From positions 1 through 64,000 of the forward strand of contig CALHGE010000022.1 in the NCBI GenBank assembly GCA_938029725.1: 64,000 nucleotides of DNA. The letters run 5' to 3'. The notes beneath the pieces were generated by a model. The model did not search any database and was not told the DNA's origin. It saw only the letters and a list, made by a program, of their open reading frames with translations. Of this stretch, positions 51,806 to 61,263 are shown piece after piece. The position numbers and the translations under genes were made by a program. This DNA is from an uncultured Flavobacteriaceae bacterium (GTDB lineage Bacteria > Bacteroidota > Bacteroidia > Flavobacteriales > Flavobacteriaceae). Within the stretch, counting starts at the first letter, position 1, and every line of letters starts with the position of its first letter.

Positions 51806-52489
51806 ATGAAAAATATAGGACTCTTTGTATTCTTTATAACCCTAATATCTTGTTCATCTGAAGCTTCTAAAAGTCTTTTCAATGGAAAAGATTTGCAGGG
51901 TTGGCATATCGACGTGCCAGAAATGGATAGCATTCCTGATGCTCGAAACCCTTTTATCGTTAGAGATGGAATGCTCGTAAGTTTAGGCACTCCTCAAGGC
52001 CATATTATTACCGATAAGGTTTATCAAGATTTTAGATTAGAGGTAGAATATCGCTTTGCTGGCGAACCCGGTAATTGTGGCGTTTTGGTATTTGCATCGA
52101 CACCAAGGTCTTTATATAAAATGTTTCCAAAATCTATCGAAGTACAAATGATGCATCAAAACGCTGGAGATTTCTGGTGTATTGTAGAAGATATTACCGT
52201 AGATAATATGACAGAACGTCGCGGACCAAAATCTGAATGGGGTATTGTCGAAGGTAAAAAACGTAGAATAATAAATTTAACTGATGATTCTGAAAAGCCT
52301 CTTGGTGAATGGAATAGCATGCATATTGAATGCTTAAAGAATCAAGTAAAAGTATGGGTGAATGGTATTTTAGTGAACCATGGCTACAATGCTACTGCCG
52401 ATAAAGGTCAAATTGCACTTCAGGCTGAGGGCTCTGAGGTTGAATTCCGAAAAATAGTGCTAACGCCTATTTTGGAGCTGACTGAATAA
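51806..52489 (+). CDS. DUF1080 (3-keto-disaccharide hydrolase) lipoprotein
   Basis: The start is ATG at 51806, giving the lipoprotein signal MKNIGLFVFFITLISC; the ORF-track start adds ten residues. The mature domain is a beta-jelly roll of the DUF1080 family: SLFNGKDLQGWHID, YQDFRLEVEYRF, SGVLVF-like NCGVLVFAS, SIEVQMMHQNAGDFW and GQIALQAEGSEVEFRKI. Such proteins act on disaccharides or other glycans in secreted form. A substrate is not evident. It lies between the redox-like protein and the second helicase and appears monocistronic. Confidence 0.85.
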   Translation: MKNIGLFVFFITLISCSSEASKSLFNGKDLQGWHIDVPEMDSIPDARNPFIVRDGMLVSLGTPQGHIITDKVYQDFRLEVEYRFAGEPGNCGVLVFASTPRSLYKMFPKSIEVQMMHQNAGDFWCIVEDITVDNMTERRGPKSEWGIVEGKKRRIINLTDDSEKPLGEWNSMHIECLKNQVKVWVNGILVNHGYNATADKGQIALQAEGSEVEFRKIVLTPILELTE

Positions 52490-52580
52490 ATTTTATTTTT
52501 TTTTAAAAGTGTTGCATGTTTCGCATACCGATTACTTCGATAGTTTCGACGTAATAATTCAGTTAACCCTGATAAAATCG

Positions 52581-52588
52581 TATTTTTG
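52581..52588 (+). promoter_or_regulatory. Putative -7 box (TATTTTTG) of the second helicase gene
   Basis: It matches TAnnTTTG and lies 24 bp upstream of the ATG at 52613. A candidate -33 region (TTAACC near 52563) is weak. The box overlaps the ORF-track start at 52586 and argues for the later start. Confidence 0.55.
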
Positions 52589-52612
52589 CAATCTTCAAAA
52601 AAAAAGGGTTAT

Positions 52613-54166
52613 ATGGCTGATATTGCAATTGCAGTTCAAGAAAAAAAGACAGACAAAGAACTTTACGAATACCAACAAGGTGCCATTAACCAAATTTTCG
52701 ATAAATTCGAAACTGCACCAGAAGATCATCATTTACTATACCAGCTACCTACAGGAGGGGGAAAAACAGTTATTTTCTCAGAAATGGTGCGACAGTATTT
52801 GAAAAAGCATAACAAGAAAGTACTTGTTATGACACACCGTGTTGAACTTTGCCGTCAAACATCTTCAATGCTCACCGGTTTTGGTGTAAAAAACAAAGTC
52901 GTTGATAGTAAGGCTGAGCTAGATGACCAAGCGGAATATAGTTGTTACGTAGCAATGGTAGAGACGCTAAATAATCGTCTGAACGATGATAAATTAGATA
53001 TTTCTGATGTCGGTCTGGTTATTATTGATGAAGCGCACTACAACTCTTTCACCAAACTTTTTAAATTTTTTGAAAAATCCTTTATTCTAGGGGTAACGGC
53101 TACGCCTTTAAGTTCGAATAAAGAGCTACCCATGAAAGGGAACTACGATGAGCTTATCGTTGGTGAAACGATAGAGTCGCTTATTGAAAATGAATTTCTT
53201 GCACGTGCTGAAGTCTTTCAGTACGATATGGGTTTGACCTCATTGGAAATCGGATCTAATGGTGACTATACCGTAAAATCTTCGGAGGACCTATATTCTA
53301 GCCCTGCAATGCTCGAAAAACTACTGAAGGCCTACGAGAAGCATTCTAAAGGAAAGAAAGCCCTGATATTTAACAATGGAATTAATACCTCCATAAACGT
53401 GTATCATACTTTTAATGCAGCCGGACTTCCGGTTATGCATTTAGATAATACGGCGACAAAGAAACAACGTGCTCAGATTCTTAAATGGTTTAAAGAAACT
53501 CCAAATGCAATTTTAACATCAGTAAGTATTCTTACCACAGGTTTTGATGAGCCGACTATTGATACTATAATTTTGAACCGTGCAACAAAATCATTGACCT
53601 TATACTATCAAATGATTGGTCGTGGTTCTCGTATTTTGAACAATAAATCAAAATTTACGGTGGTTGATTTAGGAAATAATATGTATCGTTTTGGTCCATG
53701 GGGTGCTGATCTCGATTGGCAAACTATTTTCAAATCACCTAATTTCTATGCAGATCGCATTCAGGATGATGAAGCTATTGAAGGCAAATTCAAACATGAA
53801 ATGAATGATCAGCTTCGTGAGGAGTTTTCAAAATCAGAAGATGTTTCTTACGATATTAAGCAAGTATATATAGATGCTACAAGTAAAGGAGAGTCCTCAA
53901 AAGTAGTTCTAGAGCGTTCTATCACGCATCATGCAAAGATTTGTATAGAGAACAGTGAAGATGTTTACGATGCGCTTGCCTTGGCAAAATTACTGAAAGA
54001 AGATATTGACCAACGGATACAAACCTATGCTAAATGCATCAGTAGAAGCACCTTTAACTTTGTACACTGGTTGAAAGATGACTACAAGAAGAAGCTAAAT
54101 GCCTATCTCCGTCAGAACTTTGACGAGGTGTTTGAGGAAATTCATGGTCATCCTCCGGTAGACTAG
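52613..54166 (+). CDS. Superfamily 2 DEAH-box helicase, copy 2
   Basis: The start is ATG at 52613 (MADIAIAVQEKKTDKELYEY), giving 517 residues; the ORF-track start lies in the promoter box. It has the same motif order as copy 1: LPTGGGKT, DEAH, TATPLSS, KALIFNNGINTS, SILTTGFDEPT, QMIGRGSR. The two proteins align over their whole length, including the family-specific C-terminal part (SEDVYDALALAKLLKEDI against AEDVFDARVLAKQLQEEI). This copy has a longer C-terminal tail. It is followed by a DEAD-box gene on the same strand. Its partner molecules are unknown. Confidence 0.85.
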   Translation: MADIAIAVQEKKTDKELYEYQQGAINQIFDKFETAPEDHHLLYQLPTGGGKTVIFSEMVRQYLKKHNKKVLVMTHRVELCRQTSSMLTGFGVKNKVVDSKAELDDQAEYSCYVAMVETLNNRLNDDKLDISDVGLVIIDEAHYNSFTKLFKFFEKSFILGVTATPLSSNKELPMKGNYDELIVGETIESLIENEFLARAEVFQYDMGLTSLEIGSNGDYTVKSSEDLYSSPAMLEKLLKAYEKHSKGKKALIFNNGINTSINVYHTFNAAGLPVMHLDNTATKKQRAQILKWFKETPNAILTSVSILTTGFDEPTIDTIILNRATKSLTLYYQMIGRGSRILNNKSKFTVVDLGNNMYRFGPWGADLDWQTIFKSPNFYADRIQDDEAIEGKFKHEMNDQLREEFSKSEDVSYDIKQVYIDATSKGESSKVVLERSITHHAKICIENSEDVYDALALAKLLKEDIDQRIQTYAKCISRSTFNFVHWLKDDYKKKLNAYLRQNFDEVFEEIHGHPPVD

Positions 54167-54190
54167 CCCTATTTAACTCATAAAGCGTCG

Positions 54191-54198
54191 TACCTTTG
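54191..54198 (+). promoter_or_regulatory. Putative -7 box (TACCTTTG) of the DEAD-box gene
   Basis: A full match to TAnnTTTG 35 bp upstream of the chosen ATG at 54234. The ORF-track start at 54201 would lie too close to it to be transcribed with a leader. Confidence 0.55.
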
Positions 54199-54233
54199 TT
54201 TTGAAATACTTTTTATTTTCAAAAATTTACGCT

Positions 54234-55589
54234 ATGTCTTCCTTCGACGATTTTAAAATAACCACACCTTTACGCAATGCTATTGCCGATTTAGGCTTTG
54301 ATAGTCCACGACCTATTCAAGCGAAAGCCTTTCCTGTTGTCCTCTCAGGGAGTGACATGGTCGGAATAGCACAAACAGGCACAGGAAAGACCTTTGCTTA
54401 CATGCTTCCAATTCTGCAAATGCTTCCTTTTTCTAAGGAAAAATACCCTAGAGCTCTAGTTTTAGTCCCTACGAGGGAATTGGTAGTGCAGGTAGTTGAT
54501 GAAATCGAAAAATTTGCAAAATATACTACACTAACAGCTGTAGGTGTATATGGCGGAACCAATATGAACCGCCAAAAGGAAGCCTTAGCAGAAGGAGCCG
54601 ATATTGTAGTTGCAACTCCTGGAAGACTTTACGATTTAATGTTAAGTGGCGCAATGCGAACTAAGTCTATTAAAAAGCTGGTAATTGATGAAGTTGACGT
54701 AATGCTAGATTTGGGGTTTCGGTTTCAATTAACCAATATTATGGATCTTTTGCCAGAACGACGTCAAAATATTATGTTCTCAGCTACAATGACCCAAGAG
54801 GTAGACAAGCTTATCAACGACTATTTCAAGGCGCCAAAAAAGGTTACAATAGCCATCAGTGGAACGCCTTTAGATAATATTTCGCAGCACTGTTATGCTA
54901 TTCCAAACTTCTATACTAAAGTTAATTTTTTACTTGAGTTGTTTAAAGATAAAGAACTGTTTAGTAAAGTTTTAGTATTCACGTTAAACAAAAAAACTGC
55001 TGATCGTTTGTTTCAAGAAATTGATGAATTCTTTGGCAGTGAAGCTTGTTTGATACACTCCAACAAAACACAGAATTATCGCCTGCGCTCCATCAAGCAA
55101 TTCGAAGAAGGGGTCAATAGAATTTTAGTCACGACAGACGTAATGGCTAGAGGTTTAGATTTAGATAGTATATCCCATGTAATCAACTTTGACACCCCGA
55201 TATATCCCGAAAACTATATGCACCGCATTGGACGTACAGGGCGATCAGAGGAGGAGGGAGCTTCCTTATTATTCTACACCGAAAAAGAAGAGTCCGCCAA
55301 AGAGGCTATTGAAGCCTTGATGAAGGTTAGGATTGAGAAGCTTGAACTTCCTAAATCTATTGAGATAGCTACCAGGCTCACGCCTGAAGAAACCCCTAGA
55401 ATTAAAGAACGAGACAATCCAGACAAATCCGCAAACGATAAGGATAAAGGCGAAGGTTTTCATGAGAAAAAGGAAAAGAATACCCAAATCAATCAAGGGG
55501 GGTCTTACAAACGCATCATAGAAAAGAAATATAAGAAGGCTAAGACAAAAGGCGACAAGAATTACAATAAAAGAAATAAACGAAAATAG
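54234..55589 (+). CDS. DEAD-box RNA helicase
   Basis: An RNA helicase of the RhlE/DbpA-type core. The start is ATG at 54234 ([20 protein letters not shown]). The Q motif is [12 protein letters not shown], motif [12 protein letters not shown], motif Ia PTRELVVQV, motif II is DEVD in place of DEAD, motif III FSATM, motif [12 protein letters not shown] and motif [10 protein letters not shown]. The C-terminal ~80 residues are very charged and Lys-rich ([18 protein letters not shown]), a likely RNA-contact tail. The SDR gene follows 17 bp after its stop. Confidence 0.9.
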   Translation: MSSFDDFKITTPLRNAIADLGFDSPRPIQAKAFPVVLSGSDMVGIAQTGTGKTFAYMLPILQMLPFSKEKYPRALVLVPTRELVVQVVDEIEKFAKYTTLTAVGVYGGTNMNRQKEALAEGADIVVATPGRLYDLMLSGAMRTKSIKKLVIDEVDVMLDLGFRFQLTNIMDLLPERRQNIMFSATMTQEVDKLINDYFKAPKKVTIAISGTPLDNISQHCYAIPNFYTKVNFLLELFKDKELFSKVLVFTLNKKTADRLFQEIDEFFGSEACLIHSNKTQNYRLRSIKQFEEGVNRILVTTDVMARGLDLDSISHVINFDTPIYPENYMHRIGRTGRSEEEGASLLFYTEKEESAKEAIEALMKVRIEKLELPKSIEIATRLTPEETPRIKERDNPDKSANDKDKGEGFHEKKEKNTQINQGGSYKRIIEKKYKKAKTKGDKNYNKRNKRK

Positions 55590-55606
55590 CTTACATACAA
55601 TTGTTT

Positions 55607-57157
55607 ATGAGTAAAATTGAAACAGATGGTTTAAGTAAAATCAGCGAAGCTGAAATTGACAAATGCATCACTATCTTAGAACAATTAGTAGCGAATACGG
55701 ATGTGATTTTTGATATTCCAAAAGAGAAGCGTACTGCTTTGATTAAAGCTTCAGGTCAATTATCAAGACCAAGTCGTGAAGAGTTTTCAAGAAGAAAGAA
55801 GGATGCAAAAAAGGCTCAGAAAAGAAAAAAGGCGGCAAAAGATAAAAACGCAAGAAAGGAAACCGGAATTCGGAGCGCTCGTGAGGCGATTGTGTTTGTA
55901 GCTCCTAAGTTGCTACCAGAGGCAGAAGCGAGAGACAGAGAGCTCGGAGATCTAGAGTCGCCACGGAACTGCTATGTCTGTAAAACTTTGTTTACAAAAC
56001 TTCATCATTTCTACGATACGATGTGCACTGATTGTGGAGATTTCAACTATGCTAAACGTTTTCAAACTACAGATCTAAAAGATCAAGTTGCCATAATAAC
56101 GGGGTCTCGATTAAAAATCGGGTATCACATCACTTTAATGCTACTGCGATCAGGAGCTACGGTTGTTGCCACTACGCGCTTTCCTGCTGATTCTGCGCTA
56201 CGTTTCGCTAAAGAAGAAGATTTCACTCAATGGGGGCATCGTCTAAAAATTCACGGTCTAGATTTGCGTCATATTCCGAGTGTAGAAATTTTCTGCAATT
56301 ATATCGAACAGAAGTATGATCGCCTAGATATCCTAATCAATAATGCAGCCCAAACAGTAAGGCGTCCAGCGGGATTCTATCAACACCTAATGCCAAATGA
56401 AGAACGGGCAATTAGCACACTTCCGAAATATGCTGCGGACTTGCTAAAAGACCATGTATCTTGTCTTGATGAGCTAAAATTACTGACTACTGCAGCCTCG
56501 CCTAATCAGAATATGCCGGTTACTTGGCATGGCCCTGAACCGGGAATTGGGCTTCGCGCCTCCGCCAAACTGTCTCAAATACCGTACAGCTTTGATAATT
56601 CACTGCAAACCAAAGAAGTATTTCCTGAAGGGGAATTAGATGCTGATCTGCAGCAGGTTGACCTGCGCAAGACGAATAGTTGGCGTTTAAAATTAGGTGA
56701 AATTGAAACTACAGAAATGATCGAAGTTCAATTGGTGAATTCCGTAGCACCTTTCGTGCTGTGTAACCGCCTTTCTGAATTGATGAAAAAAGAAAATACG
56801 GGTATGAAACACATTATTAATGTTTCTGCTATGGAAGGTAAATTCCATCGTTTTTTTAAAGAAGATCGTCACCCGCACACGAACATGGCCAAAGCAGCTC
56901 TTAATATGCTCACCCATACAGCTGCAGGAAGCCTAGCGAAAGACGGAATTTACATAAATGCAGTAGATACAGGCTGGGTAACTGATGAGGACCCTGCAGA
57001 GCTGGCAAAGAAAAAGCAAGAGCTACATGATTTTCAGCCCCCTCTAGATATTGTAGATGGCGCCGCAAGAGTTATGGACCCTTTAATTGACGGCATCAAC
57101 ACGGGCAAGCACTGGAGTGGTAAATTCCTAAAAGATTATCGACCAATAGATTGGTAA
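55607..57157 (+). CDS. SDR-fold protein with N-terminal zinc-ribbon-like region
   Basis: A 516-residue protein starting at ATG 55607. Residues ~1-110 are charged and helical. A four-Cys element CYVCKTLF...MCTDCGDF (~125-148) looks like a zinc ribbon. The Rossmann core follows with [15 protein letters not shown] in place of TGxxxGxG, then the N-A-A in [11 protein letters not shown]. The expected catalytic Tyr-x-x-x-Lys is HTNMAKAAL, so Lys is kept but Tyr is Thr. A long insertion lies between the NAA and active-site regions. Oxidoreductase activity is therefore uncertain. It lies downstream of the DEAD-box gene. Confidence 0.75.
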   Translation: MSKIETDGLSKISEAEIDKCITILEQLVANTDVIFDIPKEKRTALIKASGQLSRPSREEFSRRKKDAKKAQKRKKAAKDKNARKETGIRSAREAIVFVAPKLLPEAEARDRELGDLESPRNCYVCKTLFTKLHHFYDTMCTDCGDFNYAKRFQTTDLKDQVAIITGSRLKIGYHITLMLLRSGATVVATTRFPADSALRFAKEEDFTQWGHRLKIHGLDLRHIPSVEIFCNYIEQKYDRLDILINNAAQTVRRPAGFYQHLMPNEERAISTLPKYAADLLKDHVSCLDELKLLTTAASPNQNMPVTWHGPEPGIGLRASAKLSQIPYSFDNSLQTKEVFPEGELDADLQQVDLRKTNSWRLKLGEIETTEMIEVQLVNSVAPFVLCNRLSELMKKENTGMKHIINVSAMEGKFHRFFKEDRHPHTNMAKAALNMLTHTAAGSLAKDGIYINAVDTGWVTDEDPAELAKKKQELHDFQPPLDIVDGAARVMDPLIDGINTGKHWSGKFLKDYRPIDW

Positions 57158-57229
57158 TTTTATTTTTCAACTGATATTATATCAGTAGTTTAGATATAGA
57201 TATATACTGTTAAGGTTTAATTAAATACA

Positions 57230-58084
57230 TTAAAATTTCCAAGATATAATACGTGTTTTCTTGTTGCCATGAACCATTGATACCGTATGGTATTCTCCTC
57301 CAAGCTTCTTTATCTGTTTCTTGATTTTAGGTAAATGCTCTGACTTAGAAACCAAGCTAGTAAATACACCAACCTGCTTCTTATAGTCCAAACTTTGTTT
57401 AATCATGCGTTTCAAGAATAATGGTTCGCCACCATTACACCAGAGTTCATTGGCTTGACCACCAAAATTGCGCTTAGCATCAGGAGTATAGCTCAGGTTC
57501 TTCTGCTTTTGTCGGGTTTCTCTTTCTGCATTTTCTTTCGAGGCATAAAAAGGAGGATTGCAGATCGTGAAATGAAAATATTCACCTGCCTTTATGATTC
57601 CCTGAAAAATATTTGCCTTGTCTTTTTGAAGTCGTATGTCAATAGAATTAGATAAGTGTGGGTTGCTTTTTACATTTGCCATAGCAGCGATGGTAGCATT
57701 CTCTTCAATATCGCTACCCACCATTTTCCAATCATAAATATGAGCCCCTAAAATCGGATAAATACAATTGGCTCCAACACCAATATCTAATCCTTTTATA
57801 GCTCCAGCTAGGCCTTCCGTTTCTAAAATAGTAGCAATATGGTGTATATAGTCAGCTCTGCCAGGTACAGGAGGACAGAGATAGCCTTCAGGAATGCTCC
57901 AGTCTACGACGCCGTAAAAATGCTTTAAAAGCGCCTTGTTTAGGGCTAATACAGCCTCGGGCTTAGCGAAATCAATTGTTTGCGTATCATGTTCGTTATT
58001 AAAAACAAAAGGTAGTAGCTCAGGGTGGGTTAAGGTGAGTGCCTCAAAATCGTAAGGGCTAGTATGAATATTGTTCGAATGCAT
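57230..58084 (-). CDS. rlmF: 23S rRNA (adenine1618-N6)-methyltransferase
   Basis: RlmF methylates A1618 of 23S rRNA using S-adenosylmethionine. The 284-residue protein has the SAM-binding GLDIGVGANCIYPILG, the catalytic NPPF in TICNPPFYAS (of the N-P-P-F/Y type for exocyclic amine methylation), and family stretches CPPVPGRADYIHHIA and GGQANELWCNGGE. It is cytoplasmic. The gene is monocistronic and divergent from the M14 peptidase gene, with 74 bp between the starts. Confidence 0.92.
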   Translation of the reverse strand: MHSNNIHTSPYDFEALTLTHPELLPFVFNNEHDTQTIDFAKPEAVLALNKALLKHFYGVVDWSIPEGYLCPPVPGRADYIHHIATILETEGLAGAIKGLDIGVGANCIYPILGAHIYDWKMVGSDIEENATIAAMANVKSNPHLSNSIDIRLQKDKANIFQGIIKAGEYFHFTICNPPFYASKENAERETRQKQKNLSYTPDAKRNFGGQANELWCNGGEPLFLKRMIKQSLDYKKQVGVFTSLVSKSEHLPKIKKQIKKLGGEYHTVSMVHGNKKTRIISWKF

Positions 58085-58158
58085 ATAAAAAAGCTTGGTG
58101 GCAAAGGTAGTTTTAACTTAATAAATTTAGCTACTTTAGTTTCCCTTAAAAATCGCTC

Positions 58159-59382
58159 ATGAAAAAAATAGTACTGCTGCTGTTTGCACTATGCCTTAGC
58201 TGCAAGAGCACATCTCCTTTAACGGCCAGCAAACATGAATATGCTAAACCTGTGGACACTACGAAAAGGCCAATTTCAAATCAAAAGAAGAAAGTGTATC
58301 AGTTTGAATACTTAGGTGTTAGAAATGATTTTCCTGCCGCAAGATTGAATGGCTTTATTAAAAATAATGATTCTACCTATACGGCTAGCATCTGGCCAGA
58401 GAACTTCCCTATAAACCCAAGTCCTTGGTACGCTTTTAAACTATGGTCGAAAACCGAACGTATCATCTATGTCAATTTGGATTATTCCAACGGCGCCAAG
58501 CATCGGTATGCGCCAAAACTCAGTGCAGATGGTGAAAATTGGACACTATTGGATTCTACATCTGTACAAAGAAGTGCTGATAGCACAAGTGCCCAAGTGA
58601 AGCTACAGGTTGGAAAAGACACCTTGTGGTTGGCTGCGCAAGAGATACAAGACCATAGGAGAGTAGGGGAATGGGTACAGAGCATGGCTCAACATAATTT
58701 TGTCAGTCAAAATTCTGCTGGTAAAAGTATGCTTGGTAGAGATTTATATAATTTAAACTTAAGTAAAGGTTTAAATATTAATAAGCCCGTGGTACTCATC
58801 ATAAGCAGACAACATCCACCAGAAGTAACTGGTTTTTTATGCATGAAAGCCTTTGTGGAGACTATTATTGAAGAAGGTTCGACCAATGGTTTTTTAGAAA
58901 AATACCGGATACTAGTATACCCATTAATGAATCCTGATGGTGTTGATTTAGGGCACTACCGTCACAATACCGGCGGCGTAGATTTAAATCGAGATTGGAG
59001 TCAATACCACCAGCCTGAAATTGAACAAGTCACTAGCCATATGGTTCATGAAACAGCAACACACAAAAACGATGTGGTGCTTGGTCTTGACTTTCATTCT
59101 ACCTATCGCGATGTATACTATACACCTCATGAAAGTATTGAAAGAAAGATTCCAAATTTTACGAAAGCTTGGCTTGAAAAAATCAGAGTTGCTGTTGGTC
59201 TAAAGGATATCAATGAAAGCCCAGGCAAAAACTTACAACCAACCTCAAGTGCATGGTTTAATCGACAGTTTGGCGCTACAGGTATTACCTATGAGATTGG
59301 TGATGACACCCCGAGAGGCTTTATCAAGACTAAGGGAGTTGAATCAGCTAGAGCTATGATGCAATTACTCCTTGCCGAATGA
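58159..59382 (+). CDS. M14-family metallopeptidase lipoprotein
   Basis: A 407-residue lipoprotein (lipobox LFALCLSC). The N-terminal ~190 residues are a beta-rich domain. The carboxypeptidase domain starts ~200 with zinc site SRQHPPEVTGF (H-x-x-E), then LMNPDGVDLGHYRHN, the VDLNRDWSQYH block, the His ligand in DFHSTYRD, and the putative catalytic Glu in GITYEIGDDTPRG. It differs from the M14 protein at 38007 in layout. It overlaps the EamA transporter start by 4 bp, suggesting that uptake or export of small molecules is coupled with cleavage (inference). Confidence 0.85.
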   Translation: MKKIVLLLFALCLSCKSTSPLTASKHEYAKPVDTTKRPISNQKKKVYQFEYLGVRNDFPAARLNGFIKNNDSTYTASIWPENFPINPSPWYAFKLWSKTERIIYVNLDYSNGAKHRYAPKLSADGENWTLLDSTSVQRSADSTSAQVKLQVGKDTLWLAAQEIQDHRRVGEWVQSMAQHNFVSQNSAGKSMLGRDLYNLNLSKGLNINKPVVLIISRQHPPEVTGFLCMKAFVETIIEEGSTNGFLEKYRILVYPLMNPDGVDLGHYRHNTGGVDLNRDWSQYHQPEIEQVTSHMVHETATHKNDVVLGLDFHSTYRDVYYTPHESIERKIPNFTKAWLEKIRVAVGLKDINESPGKNLQPTSSAWFNRQFGATGITYEIGDDTPRGFIKTKGVESARAMMQLLLAE

Positions 59383-60320
59383 AAGCACCTAAAAACACCT
59401 TATTTATTGTTTTGGCATTTTTCTCCATCTATGTGATTTGGGGATCCACCTATCTGCTTAACAAAATTGCCGTGATGGAATTACCTCCATTTATGCTTGC
59501 CGCTATCCGTTTTATAACCGCCAGCATTTTGATTTTTGTGATATGTAAGTTCATGGGTATTTCAATCGCAATAACAAAAAAGCAGTTCTTTAATACTGTT
59601 ATTGCTGGATTCTTGTTTCTCACTTTTGGAAATGGAGTGGTGGTATGGGCACTGAAATATGTAGATACAGGCTTGGCAGCACTTGAAATATCTGCGCAGC
59701 CATTGGTAGTATTGATATTGATGTTGATCTTTCAAGGAAAAAAAATACAACCCATGTCAATGGTTGGTGTGTTTTTAGGTATTGCCGGTATCTATCTATT
59801 AGTAAGTCAACAACAGATTCTAACTGCAGAAAACTCTGTTTTAGGAATGGTTATGATTTTTTTCTGTATGATCAGCTGGGGCTATGGCAGTCTTTTTGTT
59901 GGTAAGGCAGATTTGCCAAAGAACTATTTTGTGAATACCGGATATCAAATGCTTACCGGCGGAATTATGCTTATTGGCTTTAGTCTTGTTTTTAATGAAC
60001 CTTGGTCATCGCCAACTGAATGGAGCACAAAAGTGGGCTATACAATGATTCTATTGATTGTGTTCGGAAGCATTGTTGCTTTCACTTCCTTTAATTATTT
60101 ACTGCAAATGGTTTCTCCTGAAAAGGTAGCCACATCAACCTATGTGAACCCGATAATTGCTTTGCTACTAGGCTGGTATTTTTTGAATGAGCAAATTACA
60201 TCACAATCGATTATCGCCGCGGCCGTACTTTTGACAGGGGTATATTTTATAAATACAAAAAAGAAGTTGACGCTGTTCTCAAGGTTCGGTAAAGTGCCCT
60301 CGGAACCTAGCGGCAAATAG
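59379..60320 (+). CDS. EamA-family drug/metabolite transporter
   Basis: A 313-residue membrane protein with ten predicted helices and the two tandem EamA repeats. The first begins IYVIWGSTYLLNKIAV, the second MIFFCMISWGYGSLFV. Conserved turns such as LAAIRFITAS and YVNPIIALLLGWYFLNEQ mark the family. It probably exports a metabolite such as an amino acid or its derivative. The start codon overlaps the M14 gene stop by 4 bp. The stop is adjacent to the convergent kinase gene at 60321. Confidence 0.9.
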   Translation: MKAPKNTLFIVLAFFSIYVIWGSTYLLNKIAVMELPPFMLAAIRFITASILIFVICKFMGISIAITKKQFFNTVIAGFLFLTFGNGVVVWALKYVDTGLAALEISAQPLVVLILMLIFQGKKIQPMSMVGVFLGIAGIYLLVSQQQILTAENSVLGMVMIFFCMISWGYGSLFVGKADLPKNYFVNTGYQMLTGGIMLIGFSLVFNEPWSSPTEWSTKVGYTMILLIVFGSIVAFTSFNYLLQMVSPEKVATSTYVNPIIALLLGWYFLNEQITSQSIIAAAVLLTGVYFINTKKKLTLFSRFGKVPSEPSGK

Positions 60321-61262
60321 TTAGTTTACTATTGTAGCAAAATCTGTTACGGTGATTTCTTTTACAAAATCAGCAATTTCTTTTAATCCTAAGAAATGGT
60401 CAGCCATTGCTGGATCTGGATTTACATGGTTAAAATTACGATGTCTCCAAAAAGTCATAGCAGCTGCCGCATAGACTGTAAAAGCTTGCAAGGAAAGCTT
60501 TTCTAATGCATCTAATTCTATTTCTTGTTGATAGCCATTTAAAAGAGCACTCGCTTTATTTAGGTTTAAGGCTTGTCCGTCACAGCAGAGGCCAACCAAG
60601 GTCATGCCGATATCAAAAACACGGTAATAATTAGTTGCTTCTTCAAAATCCATAATAAAGGCAGCAGTACCAAAGTCACTTACTATGATGTTGCTGAAAA
60701 AAATATCACTATGAATTAAAGATTTTGGCAATTCTTCAGTCATGAAAGGTTGAATAAAATTCTTAATTCCATTTAGCCATAGTTCAAAATCAGAATTTGC
60801 AGCATAGTGGCCCACTTCATCAAAATATTCTATTCCATAGTTCAAAATTTTCGGCAAGTAGGCTGGGATTTCTATTTGATGTAATCTGCCCATTTCTTTT
60901 CCAATCACGTTCAAAATATCACTTGAAAGATTGGCTATAATTTCACCCTCAAGAAAGACTTTAAGCATTACAGGCTTTTCCTTCCAGTTTGAAATAAGAG
61001 CATTGTTACTGGTCCGTACCAATTTTGAGCTTTCGAAACCGTTTTTCGCTAGATGCTCGAGTAAATACGCTAGTTCTTCCGCCCTTTGTGCGGTTTTTTG
61101 CTCGCAAATTGTTAGCACAAATTTGCCCTTCTCAGTTGTAATCAGATAATTTGTATTTTCTGAGCCACCACTTAAAACGGAAAATGATTTTACAATTCGG
61201 ATACTATACTGACGGCAGACTTCGCTAATATCTGCAAGATCTAAAATAGAATATTGTGACAT
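60321..61262 (-). CDS. Homoserine kinase type II-like (APH-fold) kinase
   Basis: A 313-residue kinase of the aminoglycoside-phosphotransferase fold. The nucleotide loop is SVLSGGSENTNYLITT. The catalytic loop LIHSDIFFSNIIVS contains the H-x-D-x-x-x-x-N pattern, and the metal-binding D is in FIMDFEEATNY. This is the pattern of ThrB2-type homoserine kinases; it could also act on another small amino alcohol. It lies 1 bp after threonine synthase, making O-phosphohomoserine the plausible product. Confidence 0.72.
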   Translation of the reverse strand: MSQYSILDLADISEVCRQYSIRIVKSFSVLSGGSENTNYLITTEKGKFVLTICEQKTAQRAEELAYLLEHLAKNGFESSKLVRTSNNALISNWKEKPVMLKVFLEGEIIANLSSDILNVIGKEMGRLHQIEIPAYLPKILNYGIEYFDEVGHYAANSDFELWLNGIKNFIQPFMTEELPKSLIHSDIFFSNIIVSDFGTAAFIMDFEEATNYYRVFDIGMTLVGLCCDGQALNLNKASALLNGYQQEIELDALEKLSLQAFTVYAAAAMTFWRHRNFNHVNPDPAMADHFLGLKEIADFVKEITVTDFATIVN

Positions 61263-61263
61263 T

